In this document: piece by piece, positions 1-11,119 of the stretch
How positions within the stretch are numbered: the first letter of the stretch is position 1
How the letters are laid out: each line of letters opens with the position of its first letter
From: Ananas comosus
Lineage: Eukaryota; Streptophyta; Magnoliopsida; Poales; Bromeliaceae
NCBI RefSeq assembly: GCF_001540865.1
Contig: NC_033621.1
Coordinates: 11,450,393 to 11,514,392 of the forward strand
Direction: 5' to 3'
Length of the DNA stretch: 64,000 nucleotides
Program-made: the position numbers and the translations under genes
Notes under the pieces: model-generated
Databases searched by the model: none
What the model was told of the DNA's origin: nothing
What the model saw: the letters and a program-made list of their open reading frames with translations, nothing else

Positions 1-1059
1 AACGGATCTCCGCCAAATATAAATTCAATGACTAGTGCTCCTACTTGACCTTTCTTTTTTTGTAAAATCTTATTTGGTATATATTGATCGAGGGCGATCT
101 AACACTATTAAGCATATAATTAAAGATAATGCTTCTCTCTTTTTTGACATGACCATAAAAGATATATTATAACAGATTTATTATAATATTTACAACATGA
201 TACTAAATATAGAAACAAGCAGAGTATTTTTCTATTGTATTTTCTCACTATATTATATTACATAATTTTTCCTCAATCCCAAGCAGATGCTGACGCTTTA
301 GTTACTGAGCGCTATTTTTAAAATTTAAATCTCGAGTATAAGATATAAAATAATATATAAAAAACTAGACCAATAATCGAATATCCAATAATAATTAAGT
401 GGTCCAACCAAACTTGTTAATTGGTTAATGAGCTGAGCCCATTTTTGGGGTCCATTGTCACGCCTTGTAGTAGACCAACAACAAAGAGGTGGGTCCATTA
501 ATTCAGAGTCGACACATCTCCCACCAAACGTTATTCATATGTATATAAATATTAGATATTTATATACTATCTATTACGACAAGCGCACAAAAAGAAATAA
601 AAAACGGTGAATGTAAAGTAGACAAATCAAAAGCAGAAAATAAAATGAGCACAAAAATTTACGTGAAAAATCCGTTGCATGAAGAAAACTGTGGATGAAG
701 CAGGAGAGAACTTTACTAGGAAAAAAAAAAATGGAGTACAATAGTATGAAGATTACAAAATGCTGCATCGCGTTTGGGGCAAAAAAGGAGGAGAAAAATT
801 TATTAACGAATTCTTCATTATCGGATCAGATCCTTATATACCCATTAAAGACATTCATTTTTTCTTCACAATTCATTTTCCAAAAAAATCTTGTTGCATG
901 GGGCCCAAGATCAAAGTGGATAACCAAATTTTGAGACACCTCTAACATTATCAATAGTATACTAGCTCGATTACGAATTTTTTTTATTTTTTGATAAAAT
1001 CATATAAATTATATTTCAACACACTCACTATGTTTTGAACTACTGTCACCTCTATATTA
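1..1059. other. AT-rich intergenic sequence
   Basis: I see no gene, RNA or recognisable element here. The sequence is AT-rich, and the short open frames near 574-945 have no domain or codon-use support. Confidence 0.6.
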
Positions 1060-1437
1060 TTAAGTCGCTTTCGATGTTGGAACTTTCAAATAGACAATTG
1101 GCTCTATCAAACTCAATTTAGAGTATATAAAGCATGTACATAAATGAGATTTTTATTTTCAATCATTGATTTTGAGTTCCTTCAATGATCACTAGATAAA
1201 TGATATCAAAAAAAATTTATATTCTAAAGATTTTCGATACCCTACATCAAGCGTAACGGAGCCGACCGTTGATTCGAAAGTTTCAGTATCGAAAACAACT
1301 TGATAGCACGGATTTCACCGTACTTTTTTTTTTTGAGAGGTAGGTAGCACGTTATCCGTTTCGCTTATTTCATTTAGAAATAAACTTAATTGGAAATGTG
1401 AATCAACTAGGATTTTACCGTACTTTTAAAAGCATAT
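1060..1437. mobile_element. Decayed MULE-type MITE (family A) with nested SINE
   Basis: The ends match other family A copies in this window: a left part with TCGATGTTGGAACTTTC and a right part with TAACGGAGCCGACCGTTGATTC and AAAACAACTTGATAGCACGG in inverted arrangement. The right terminal repeat is interrupted by a SINE tail at about 1324-1410. Family A is assigned to Mutator-like elements because the copy at 54561-55096 has a 10-bp target duplication. Confidence 0.6.
1324..1412 (-). mobile_element. tRNA-derived SINE, 3' fragment
   Basis: On the minus strand this matches the 3' two-fifths of the SINE at 2261-2454, from the GATTCACATTT region through AGCGGGTAGC to the A-rich tail. It lies inside the right end of a family A MITE. 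Near-identical copies of GATTT(C/T)ACCGTACTTTT lie on each side (about 1311-1327 and 1411-1427), as expected for a target-site duplication of a 5'-truncated retroposed copy. Confidence 0.6.
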
Positions 1438-1599
1438 AAGTTGGACACTGTCTCTCTATATATATAATGAACACTAAACTCACTTTTTTAATAATAAAAA
1501 TTTTAAATATTTTTTTACATTAAATTTTATTTTGTCTAGGGGAATCTACCACGTTACTAGGTCCACTGCTATAGAAACCTATATATATATATATATAAA

Positions 1600-1642
<43 letters not shown>

Positions 1643-1880
1643 TCCCTGGGTAAAGGTATGTTATAGGTATGCTATAGCTGTTCTTTTTGCCCTTTCCCTA
1701 TGTCCAAATTTGAAATCCTCGTCTAATTTATTTTTATGTTTTACTTTTATTCTTATGGATTTTAGGGTACATGCATTTCCCGATGTGCTGTGGCTCGGAA
1801 CAGTGTGGGAAAAGCGACGCATCGAATTGGGAAGCTGAGTTGACTCTTCCTCGTACTAGCCATTTTGCTCGTACTAATAG

Positions 1881-1920
<40 letters not shown>

Positions 1921-2252
1921 AGCAATGTTCACTGGACCCAATTAACTGAGCCATCGATCGAGCTAGTAAGAGCAGAGGTTTAAGAATCAGAGGTTCGATC
2001 GAGATTGAATCAGAGTCGAACCGTTAAAACATTATCCCTTAATGAGGCTCCTCCCGGACTAGCTCCTCAAAGGTACTACTCTGATAGCTGAAACCTTTAG
2101 AAAGATCCCGCTCTGAAGTAGGATATATAACAGGAATATGCAAGTCGGACTATGTTTTCAACTATTTTTGGCCAATGGATAACGAATGGTTAAAACATAA
2201 TATATCTATCTCTCTCTCTCTATATATATACACACACATAGTGTTTGGGTAT
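1438..2252. other. Intergenic: TA and ATT microsatellites, SINE-like stretch
   Basis: There is a TA run at about 1582-1640 and an ATT run at about 1883-1919. From about 1960 to 2160 there is a stretch with internal-promoter-like sequence (AGGTTCGATCG). Part of it recurs near 2985-3025 (GAGTC.AAGTCGAACCGTTAAAACATT), so it is repetitive. No gene is seen. Confidence 0.5.
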
Positions 2253-2260
2253 AATATTAT

Positions 2261-2454
2261 CACTAAATTTATGAGTCTAGTGCGAATCCTAGTTGATACA
2301 TCTAACCGACCGTCCCTAGAGCAAGTGGCAAAGGGCTTGATGGTTGGTACCCGAGGTCCCAAGTTCGAATCCTAGTTGATTCACATTTCAAGCTAAGCTT
2401 ATTTCTAAATGACATAAACGAAGCGGGTAGCGTGCTACCTAATCTCTCAAAAAA
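2261..2454 (+). mobile_element. tRNA-derived SINE with target duplication
   Basis: A pol III A-box-like sequence (TAGAGCAAGTGG, about 2317) and a B box (GTTCGAATCC, 2363-2372) are correctly ordered. They are followed by a 3' body and an A-rich tail. An 8-bp direct repeat AATATTAT flanks the element (2253-2260 and 2455-2462). A second, truncated copy of the same 3' body lies on the minus strand at 1324-1412. Together these indicate a non-autonomous retroposon mobilised by LINE machinery. Confidence 0.75.
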
Positions 2455-2462
2455 AATATTAT

Positions 2463-2900
2463 TGCTAGTACCAATTAAGCACTTTGTGCAATTAAATTTT
2501 CTGTCATTACATCTACCTCTTTGACCGTTTTCATCCTTTAGATCATACTATTTCACCAACCAATCACTAAACCGTAGGAGATCGCTTTCTTACTAATTAT
2601 CGTACATCTCTTCATCCAAATGTCAAAAACCTAATAGCATCGATGACTCAATCTGTATTAGATTTTTGGCCCTTGGATGCTATTGTAGAACCAAGTCATT
2701 GGTACTATTAAATTTTTGGCCCTTGGGTGAATAGATATGCGGTTATGATAATAGTGGTTCCCTAGGGTTTAGCGGGTGGTTGATGTAATAATATGATTTA
2801 AGAGATGGAAATGGTTAAAAAGGTAGATCTAATTAATAGTAGAAAATTTAATAGCACCAAATGCTTGATGTTATTGATAGCATTAATTGTAGCTAGACTA
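2463..2900. mobile_element. MITE family C copies (two, adjoining)
   Basis: There are two degenerate inverted units with the family C signature: a block like ACCGT..ATC.ACC..TT.AT.ATTTTCA, then CAACCCTAGGG..CCAC, then CTAACCGCACATCTCTTCATC, bounded by TAGTACCAAG..CTTGGTACTAT-type ends. Many related copies occur across this window, usually next to TA runs. Confidence 0.45.
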
Positions 2901-3035
2901 TATATATATATATATATATGCCCTTGGATGAAGAGACGTGCGGTTAGAATGATAGTAGTTCCCTATGATTTATAGAATCAGAACGTTAATCGAGATTGAG
3001 TCAAAGTCGAACCGTTAAAACATTTATATATATTG

Positions 3036-3455
3036 AGTTCGGCTTCTGTGTTTTTGACTTGATATAGATTATTGAAAGTATCTAAAAATAAATCTTATGA
3101 TTTTTTTATATTATTTATCTAGTAATAAAAAGAGCTTAAAATTAATGGCAAAAAATTAAACTCTCACAAGAAATGATGATATGACACTAATAGATAAAAA
3201 AATATCGATATGATTTTATAGTGTAAAAAATTTTCTGTCATAATTTCACGTGATTTTAATATTTGTACACAGCTAAACTGGCAAACGGCTTACCCCACGA
3301 TCATTCAAATTGTTGATTTTGGGCCCCTTCAATCACAAGATAAACGGTATCAAAAAATCACAAAATTTATTTTCTAGATACTTCAAATAGTGTAGTATAT
3401 ATCAAAAACAATTTGATAGTACAGAGGCTACCGTGCTTCTAAAAGTACACTAGCC
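3036..3455. mobile_element. MULE-type MITE (family A)
   Basis: The left end reads GTTCGGCTTCTGTG and the right end GTGCTTCTAAAAGTACACTAGCC. The centre shares the conserved TCTAGATACTTCAAATA block near the right terminal repeat. It is decayed relative to the 34133 and 54561 copies. A long TA microsatellite with a single N at 3550 follows immediately. Confidence 0.55.
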
Positions 3456-3470
3456 TATATATATTTATGA

Positions 3471-3479
<9 letters not shown>

Positions 3480-3549
<70 letters not shown>
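3480..3549. repeat. TA microsatellite ending at an N
   Basis: A run of about 70 bp of (TA)n ends at an undetermined base (3550), so the true length is unknown. Confidence 0.8.
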
Positions 3550-3839
3550 NACTACTTAAATATATACATATTTTTTAAAAAAGTAATTTTAGATATTAGT
3601 TGTACTGTAACTATTTAGAGATAGTAAAATTTAGCTGGGATAGAAGTTTAATCATATTAATATTGCAATTCAATTCCCCCCTATAAAATTACTACATAAA
3701 AGGAGTACCATGTTAATTTTTCCATTTAATCCTTAGTAGGAAATTGTTAAGGTTACCTAGACTCTTCCTTGTTGACATTTATCATTCATTTTGAGTAGTA
3801 TATATGATGTATACTATGGGAGAAATTACGTACGTACTT

Positions 3840-4364
3840 AGGGATGTCAATGGGTATCGATACCCGAAATTTTATGCAAATCCGAATCTGAATAAAACGG
3901 ATATATCCGGTGTTAAATAGATATGGATTCGGATGTGGATATCAAAAATAAAAATCTGATGGATATGAATTCGAATATAGATTTTGACTGTATCCAACCC
4001 GAACCCGAACCCGAATTTATTTTGTACTATATATATATATTATATATACTATACTATATAATATATATATATATATATACTTATTATAGGATTATATATA
4101 ATATATTATATATTTGCATGTTATATTTGAATTTGTATTTTTAGAAATTTTAGCATTTATATAATTATATTTTGAAAATTGAAAAAATTGAAATCTAATT
4201 ATTCGCCGGTTAAAACCTTTTCGAAGTGCTTGTGTAGGTCGGATTTCAATTTTGGGTCGGTTCAGTTTGATTAGGATTCTTAAAACTGTCGTTTGGAATT
4301 CGGACTTGGTGACAAGGCTGGCGGATTTTGAAAATCCGTCTGAATCCAATCCGTTGACATCTGT
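3840..4364. mobile_element. hAT-like MITE
   Basis: The terminal sequences GGGATGTCAA (left) and TTGACATC (right) are inverted. The interior is rich in palindromic CGAACCCGAA / TTCGGAT-type motifs around TA runs. A related decayed copy lies near 46530-46975. A target duplication could not be defined. Confidence 0.45.
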
Positions 4365-4888
4365 ATACGTACTTATATACTCTTATAACATTTTCGACTT
4401 TTATATTTATCCTTTTTTTGAGACTAATATAAAAACTATCCTCATAAAATTTTATTTTTCCAAAAATATCGTTGTAAATTAAAGTTCCAAACTCTTTCAA
4501 ATTTACCTCTTGAATTAGATTTTATAAATACATCGTTAAAAATAACCGTTATCTTTCATAAAATAACTATTTTGCGTATTTAAATATATTTATGACAGTA
4601 CTTTTGAAACAAAATATTTTTAGGAATAAATAAAATATTTCTGCTTTTGTTTTTACTTCTGCTTTTGTTTTTGCTTTTGGAAATTAATAATTAAGGGGAC
4701 ATTTTTGGGTAGCTTTTTCGGCTCACCAATAATTTTCAATCGTAAGGTGACACGTACCCATACCAAACACAATACGCAGTTTCACCGTACACGCCACCAA
4801 AAGGATCGTAATGCGTACCCACTAGGGTCCCCAGAACCCTATCCCCCACGGGGCACTTTTTTTTTCATTTTTATGATTAAATAAAAAA

Positions 4889-5268
4889 ATTAATGTAATA
4901 CAGATTCCTGCAAATATAGTAAATGATAAATATATTCCTACAAAGTTTAACTTTTATATCTTATCCCTACAAAAATCCTAATATTTTTCGTTAGAAAATT
5001 TTAATTAACCATATATTAAATACTTAACCCTGATTAGTTTTTAATATTTTAACCCCTCTTATATTACACTATTATGGTTTTTGGAGGTTATATTTGTGAT
5101 GGTAAAATTGAAAATATAAATGGTGCTCTAAATATTCTCTAACGATACCAAACCAGCGAGACAGATTTGAAAATAGCAGATCTTTTGTAAAAAAAAAAAA
5201 TAAAAATTAAACTTTTTAGGGATATATTTATTATTACTATATTTGTAGGGACCTATATAAAATTAACA
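4889..5268. mobile_element. MITE sharing TIRs with the KCR-carrying element
   Basis: The left end (CAGATTCCTGCAAATATAG, then ATTCCTACAAAG) is inverted at the right end (AGGGATATATT...CTATATTTGTAGGGACC). The same terminal sequence bounds the larger element at 6436-7595. This is therefore a short non-autonomous relative of the gene-capturing element. Confidence 0.55.
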
Positions 5269-5592
5269 CTAAACAAAAAAAAAGTAAAAAATATTAATGA
5301 GAGCCCCACAACTCGTGGCCATTTTGAAAAGGATTCCTCAATTACATATAAATTTTTCAATAGCATTCTCTCAATTTCTAAATTTTTTAAGCTAAAATTA
5401 ATGCAGAAATTTTTTCTGTTAATATTATTTTTATTTTTTTTTCTGACTTAAAAAATTTATATTTTACTCACTTAAAATTTCAGAAATATTTTTTCTATAA
5501 GAAATAAACAAATTATCCTTAATTACTTATTCTATAAGAAATATATATTATTTTAATGTATTTATGTTATTTTTAAGGATATTTTTAGTATA

Positions 5593-6118
5593 AATTACAC
5601 TATATTACATTATGCTTTACAGATTTTTTTCACTTTCTACACTGTATTATTTTTTTTCAAAGTCATTAATTAACTTTTTTTTTTTTTCCAATCTCTACAC
5701 TACATGTAATAAATTTATAATTTCAAATGAAAGCTGTAATTAAAAATATACTAGTTGAAAGTGGAATATCATATATTCAACTCGTTTTGACCGAAAAATA
5801 AAATACATAAATATCATAAAAAATAGTTAAAACTTAATAACTTGACAAAAATTTTCAAGGAGTCTATTGTGGAGATTCATTTTACATCTTTTTTACTATT
5901 TAATTAATATTTTTTAATAAAATTGTCAAATTTTCTCTAAAATAATAAATTTTTTAATAGTAGTACAAAGATTGGAGAAAAATAAATAATTTAGCGATAT
6001 ATATGAAAAATAATAGTACAATATAGAGATTGATAAAATATAATAATATAATGACCTATGTAAAAATAGTAAATAAAAATAATATTAAAATATAATGTTG
6101 TACTAGAATGTAACTAAG
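5593..6118. mobile_element. MITE family F
   Basis: The ends ATTACACTATATTACATTATG and (right, inverted) TACTAGAATGTAACTAA form a terminal inverted repeat. The interior contains a TTTTCAAGGAGTCTATTGTGGA motif. A second copy lies in BLH intron 3 at about 29830-30307 with the same order of blocks (TTTTCAATGGGTCTATTATTGA), which supports a defined family. Confidence 0.55.
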
Positions 6119-6435
6119 CCTTTTTTGTTGTACATATAATATTGTACAATATCTTAAAAGATTATTATTAATCCTAATGAACATAAATTAGGCATCTATA
6201 AAAACAACTAATTAATTAAAGATGTACAAAGGATGAGATGTCACAATCCCCAGTTACATGAACTGTCACCTTCTTCACCAATCGCTAAAAGTTACCCATC
6301 ACCTAATACTTATCCTTTTTTTTAATAATAATAATAATAATAATAATATCATATAGAATTATAATTGCATAAGCTATTGTGACACAATTTGGACGTAGCA
6401 AGGTGTATACAAATGTCACACAATTTTATTATTAA
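6119..6435. other. AT-rich intergenic sequence
   Basis: Only AT-rich sequence with a short AAT microsatellite (about 6321-6349) is seen. No gene signal. Confidence 0.6.
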
Positions 6436-6689
6436 GGTTAATTTCATACATATTTCTGCAAACATAGTGAATTATATATATATTTCTGCAAAGTTCATAT
6501 TTTATAAGTTATTCTTACAAAAATCCTAATGTACTCAGATATGTCCCTATGGTTAGGATCCGTTAGAGAACTATTTATTTTTTAATAGTAGACTCGTGAA
6601 ATAATATTTTTGCCCTCACAAATATGTCTCTTCAAAAACCCTTTCAATTTTTGTCATTTTCCTCTTTCTCTTTCTTCTCGGGCTGCGAG

Positions 6690-6850
6690 AGCGGGTGAGC
6701 GGTTGTCCGGCAACGTCGCGAAGCTTGTCAGAGTTGTGGCTGATGAGGATAAGGTTGAGGCCCGCATCGGCGAGGCAGAAGGCGAAGGTGCGACCGATTT
6801 GGAAGCGTTGGTGACGACGGCCCATGCGAGCGCGACGATCAGATTATCGA
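6690..6850 (-). pseudogene. Captured fragment of a very-long-chain 3-oxoacyl-CoA reductase (KCR-like SDR)
   Basis: Two minus-strand frames join into the start of a KCR-type short-chain dehydrogenase. One frame reads WAVVT, the strand-1 end of the Rossmann fold. The next frame reads IGRTFAFCLADAGLNL and then HNSDKLRDVA. In KCR proteins the order is WAVVTG.TDGIG(R/K)AFAFxLAxxGLNL-L..RNPDKL-DV. The usual TGxxxGIG cofactor-binding stretch is broken by a frameshift at the join, and nothing downstream of strand 2 is present. An intact KCR makes the second step of fatty-acid elongation in the endoplasmic reticulum. This piece cannot. It sits inside a TIR element, so it was probably captured from a parent gene elsewhere. 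Identification is from memory of the family, over about 45 residues. Confidence 0.55.
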
Positions 6851-7029
6851 TGAAGACGAAGAAAAAAGAGGAGAAAAGGAGGAGGAAAAGGAGGATACGA
6901 AGAAGAAGAGGAAGAAGAAAAAGCATAAAAGGAAGAGAAAGAGGAAGAAGAAGAAGGGCAAAATTATCAATTCACCTTATTAATTAACCATGATTAAGTA
7001 TCTTAACCATGGTTAACTAAATTTTTTTG

Positions 7030-7453
7030 GAAAAACTTCAAAAACCCCCCCTGTGGTTTCATGCATTCTCACTTTCATACCCTGTGGTTTAAAACGTATC
7101 AATTTGCCCCCCTGTGGTTTCATTTTTCTCTTTTTATTATCAATTTTATTATTTTTTTTTTCTTAAATCAGTGACAAAATTAAAATTAAAGGATACTAAA
7201 GTGAATATTCGATAAACATAGATGGTTATCTGAAGTTTTTTGTATATAATTTANTTAAAGGATACTAAAGTGAATATTCGATAAACATAGATGGTTATCT
7301 GAAGTTTTTTGTATATAATTTAACGAAATATTAACGAAAAAGCTTCTGAAAAGATAAAAACGAAACCACAGAGGGGCAAATTGATACGTTTTAAACCACA
7401 GGGTACTAAAGTGAGAATGCATGAAACCACAAGAGGGGTTTTTGAAGTTTTCC
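7030..7453. mobile_element. Nested foldback MITE
   Basis: Long inverted arms are present. The left arm has AAACTTCAAAAACCCCCCCT, a GTGGTTTCATGCATTCTCAC block and GTGGTTTAAAACGTATCAAT. The right arm has the reverse complement in mirror order. The copy lies inside the larger TIR element. Its loop contains the 68-bp duplication around the N at 7254. Confidence 0.7.
7186..7322. repeat. Exact 68-bp direct duplication around a single N
   Basis: 7186-7253 and 7255-7322 are identical, separated only by the N at 7254. This is the pattern of two contig ends placed side by side without merging their overlap. One copy is probably not real. Confidence 0.85.
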
Positions 7454-7913
7454 TAATTTTTTTAATAGAACCTAACGACAGAGACACATCTAAATACTTA
7501 GGACTTTTGTAGGGATAACTTATGAAAGTTGAACTTTGCAGGAATATATCTGTAATTTATCATATTTGCAGGAATCTGTATGCAATTAAACCATTTATTA
7601 AAAGTAAAATGCATGTTAGTCCCTATATTTTTTTATGTAAATAATTTAGTGTTTCAACTTCTATATCTATCCATGAAATACTTTTGATTCCTAGCGGTCA
7701 AAAAGTAATCTGAACAGAACTAGAAAATATTTTACAATATAAATTAATATTTTAAATATTTGGAGATTATAGTATAATTTATGTCAAAATTCAGAGAATT
7801 AAGTGCGTAAATAAAAAGTATCCAACCAATTTGAATTATCGGTATAGTACATATATGGCGCATATATCCATACATTTCGCCCTTCTGTCTACAAATTTGG
7901 AAATACGAGGAGC

Positions 7914-8207
7914 CACTATAATAAATCTTTCACTAAAGGATATCGTTAAATCTTAAACAATAACTATCGACGCTTTAAAATATCAACAAATATAACACCG
8001 ACGTTTGTAAAAATATCAAGCAAAAAGTCGTTAAGTAAATATGTCGGAATAAATATATCGACGCTTTAATTAATATAGTGTCGAAAAAATTTTATCAATG
8101 GTTGATAAAAATATATTTTTTAACGATACTTAATCATGGTGTTGGCATATACCAAATATTGAAGACGTTAGAATAGAACGTCGCCTAAAATATATTTTGT
8201 TGTAGTG
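7914..8207. mobile_element. CACTA-like MITE
   Basis: The element starts CACTATAATAAATC and ends ATTTTGTTGTAGTG, so the ends read CACTA inward on both strands. A related copy is at about 42873-43189 with the same internal AACAATAACT and GTCG..ATA blocks. No clear 3-bp duplication. Confidence 0.5.
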
Positions 8208-8214
8208 CACATAT

Positions 8215-8256
<42 letters not shown>

Positions 8257-8258
<2 letters not shown>

Positions 8259-8800
8259 AGGGCTACTATACTCCTACGAGTATAGAGCCCTTCATATTTA
8301 TAAGCTGTTTCGATGATGAAGCTTCCAAATCGACGATCCACTCCGTTAAATATAATCTAGAGTATTTGAAACCTTTTAAAAATTAATTTCGAAATTTCGA
8401 AATTATAATAAAGTCTATATATCAAGCAAGCACAAAATGAACGGTCAAAATCGAACGACGTCCTAAAAATGGATGATTGGATCATTTAATTTAAGATCGG
8501 AGTTACCGATCTTTATTTAAATAGTGAATAAAATTTTCTATCAAAAATTCAACCAAATCCAATTCTTTTACACTGTTAAACTAGCAAGTATCCTATACCG
8601 CTGTTAAAAATTATTAATTTTGTAACTTTTGATCGTAAGACAAATGATATTGAAAAATTATGAAATTTGATTTCTAGAAAAATTTTAAATGCTCTATATA
8701 ATGTTTAACGATATGGATCATCAATTTGTAAGCTCTATCGTTGAAAATAACTTATGAGTACGAAGGCAATCGTATTCATAAGAATATAGTAGCCGGACTC
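8257..8800. mobile_element. MULE-type MITE (family B)
   Basis: Terminal repeats GGCTACTATACTCCTACGAG and (inverted) CGTATTCATAAGAATATAGT bound the element. The inner conserved block has TGAACGGTCAAAATCGAACG and ACGTCCTAAAAATGGATGAT. The second copy is at 45290-46348. The TIR interiors (TCGACGATCCACTCCGTTAAA) resemble family A, so A and B are related. Confidence 0.6.
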
Positions 8801-8844
8801 TATATATATATATAGAGACAGAGAGAGAGAGAGAGAGTCTGGCT

Positions 8845-9480
8845 ACTAAACTCTTCTGAGTATAGAGCCTTTTGTACTCATAAATTTTTTACCGTTTGAT
8901 CTACCCTTTAATTATTTTCATCTGTTAGATTATACTATTCAACCAACAACGCACTCAACCCTAGGGGGGCCCACTATCAACCTAACCGTAACTACTCTCA
9001 TCCTAACCGCACATCTTTTCATCTGAACGGCCGAAAAGTTATGAGTACAAAGAACTCTATACTCATATGAGTATAGTAGCCCAGCCTATACTCATATGAG
9101 TACAAAAAACTCTATACTCATATAATCCAATGGTTAGAAATAATGAAAAGAGTTGATCCAAAGGCTAAAAAACTGGTAGCAACAATGGAATTTTGCTACT
9201 AATAGTAGCCCAGTCCAACTCTATATATAGAATTAGGCTGGAATACTATTAATAGTAAAACGTTCATTTTGCTATCAAGTTTTTAACTCTTGGATGAAAA
9301 ATTGTAGGGTCAGGATGATATTAGTCGGTTAGAGTTGAGTGGTCCCCCTAGGGTTGAGTGGTCCCCACTGGGTTATAGTATTTAATCCAATGGTTAGAAA
9401 TAATGAAAAGAGTTGATCCAAAGTTAAAAACTTGGTAACAATGGGATTTTGGACTACTAATGTAGCAGAGTCCAACTTAA
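8845..9480. mobile_element. Cluster of MITE family C copies
   Basis: At least two units (about 8848-9085 and 9232-9478) have ends such as CTACTAAACTC..GAGTATAGAGCC mirrored by CTATACTCATATGAGTATAG. They also have CAACCCTAGGGG and CTAACCGCACATC blocks. The second unit is in the opposite orientation and is partly duplicated. Confidence 0.5.
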
Positions 9481-9957
9481 TAATTCATATTATATATATT
9501 TATATATAATATATCGTATATGAGAGGAGACGAGCGAGAGGAACGAGGAGGGAGAGATGAGACGAGGAGAGGAGAGAGATAGAGAGTTTTTGACACCTTA
9601 GAATATTATCGTTAGTAAATGGTACTCGGTTTATATTTTGATTTGTTTTCGTGATAGAGTTTCAATTGATAGGCTTGCCAACATTATCCAACTTAATTTT
9701 TTTAGTTTTGTGACTTTTTGCATCGTTCAGTTAGTGATTACAAAAATCATGAAATTTGATATTCTAGATATTTTAAATGTTATAGATTATGTTCAACGTG
9801 CGATCAGTCGTTTGGAAGGCTCTATCATCAGAAACAAAGTTCTAGGTATTAATGAGCGGTTTACTCCGATGCTAGCCAGTTCAAATATTATATATATTAT
9901 ATATTATATATATATATATACTCAACTCTATATCTATATATTTTTATATATTATAAA
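9481..9957. other. Intergenic, purine-rich then AT-rich
   Basis: A GAGAGGAGACGAG-type purine-rich stretch lies at 9520-9590. It is followed by sequence that shares TCGATAGAGTTTC and ATGATATCGAAA-like words with the MITEs and is probably more decayed MITE. No gene is supported. Confidence 0.4.
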
Positions 9958-10266
9958 ACTGAGATGCTATACTATCAGTAGCACGGAGCTTTTACCAGTT
10001 GTTTTCCAGTATCGTGTTTCAGAAATCGCACGGATCAGGCAATCATTAGATTGATTCACTATTGAAAGTATTTGGAAACTAAATTTCATAATTTTTTATT
10101 TTGAGCCCCTTAGTTCACCGGGCTAATGATATCGAAAAATTACAAAATTTATTTTCTCAATACTTCAAATAATCTAGATCAAGTTTAACGTAGCCGATCG
10201 ACGATTCGAAAGTCGCAACATCGAAAACGACCTGGTCCGTGCTTCCAGAAGCATAGTAGCCTCACT
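9958..10266. mobile_element. MULE-type MITE (family A), internally deleted
   Basis: The left end GATGCTATACTATCAGTAGC and the right end GTGCTTCCAGAAGCATAGTAG are inverted. The right subterminal block TAACGTAGCCGATCGACGATTC is typical. At about 310 bp it is shorter than the 540-bp full copies. Confidence 0.6.
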
Positions 10267-10272
10267 CACTCA

Positions 10273-10311
<39 letters not shown>

Positions 10312-10320
<9 letters not shown>

Positions 10321-10480
10321 ATATGCGGTTAGAATGATGTGGAACCTCTAGGTTTGAGTGAGTGGTTGATTGAATGGTTTGATCTAATGGGTGAAAATAA
10401 TCAAAGGGGTAAATCTAAAGGTAAAAAATTTACAAACACCGAGTGCTTGGTGCTTTTACAAACACTATAACATAACTCCA
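10312..10480. mobile_element. MITE family C fragment
   Basis: It contains GATATGCGGTTAGAATGATG, GAGTGAGTGGTTGA and the right-end CCGAGTGCTTGGTGCTTTTA motif. It abuts a TA run. Confidence 0.45.
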
Positions 10481-10481
10481 T

Positions 10482-11119
10482 GGACGCATTTGGTTCGAAG
10501 TTGGAATCGGAATTAGAATCGGAATCGAAATAAGCTGGAATCAGAATCGGAATGACTCATTACCTGAATCGGAATCGAAATAAATCATTACCATTGTTGG
10601 TGTTTGGTTTAGTTAGATATAAAAAAACGTAATCAAATTAATATACTAACCTTATCTTTATAATAAATTAATTTAAATTTAAACTGAAAATTAAATAGTA
10701 AAAAAATTACGTCCAAATTTTAAAATAATGTCAAAATTTTAAATCTATTTTTTTTAAAAAAAAAATAAACTTTGAAGTTGAGTGGATAATTCAAAATATA
10801 AAACTTGATTAAATTTTAATTTTTAACTCAAATCCAGATTAAAATTTAAAATTATAAATTTAATTTCTAAATTTAAACTATATTTCAATTAAAAAAGTTA
10901 AAAAAATAAATTTAATCCGAATAAATATCTATTATGTCGAGATTCAACTTCCAATCCGGTCTCCCAGGCTGGATTGAAAAAAGAGGTGATTAGGAAATTC
11001 TCATTCCACTCGGGAATCGGAATCGAAATGGGACTCCCGCATACCAAACACTCACAAACGAATTCACTCATGATCCGATTCCGATTCTAAGGTGAAAAAA
11101 AGTGAACCAAACACGCCCT
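10482..11119. mobile_element. Tourist/hAT-like MITE with GTTTGGTT ends
   Basis: The left end (GGACGCATTTGGTTCGAAG) is inverted at the right end (GTGAACCAAACACGCCC). Repeated GGAATCGGAATCG motifs lie at both subterminal regions and face each other. The interior is very AT-rich. The duplicated target was not resolved. Confidence 0.5.

Larger units (their letters stand above)
6436..7595. mobile_element. TIR element (MULE-like) carrying a host gene fragment
   Basis: About 170 bp at the left edge (GGTTAATTTCATACA...TTTCTGCAAA...CCTATGGTTAGGATCCGTTAGA) is inverted at the right edge (...AACCTAACGACAGAG...TTTGCAGGAATCTGTATGCAATTAAACC). Between the arms lie a GC-rich stretch with a recognisable piece of a 3-ketoacyl-CoA reductase gene, a purine-rich low-complexity block and a nested foldback element. 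Long TIRs plus captured coding sequence are the hallmark of Pack-MULEs. The flanks are AT-rich and I could not fix a 9-bp duplication, so the superfamily is an inference. Confidence 0.55.

Noticed and set aside
2363..2372. tRNA gene suggested by a B box
   Set aside because: No cloverleaf can be formed. The sequence is a SINE with an A-rich tail and a target duplication.
6610..6987. 125-codon plus-strand frame
   Set aside because: It is the antisense of the KCR-like fragment followed by a purine-rich run that translates to Lys/Arg. The meaningful similarity is on the minus strand.
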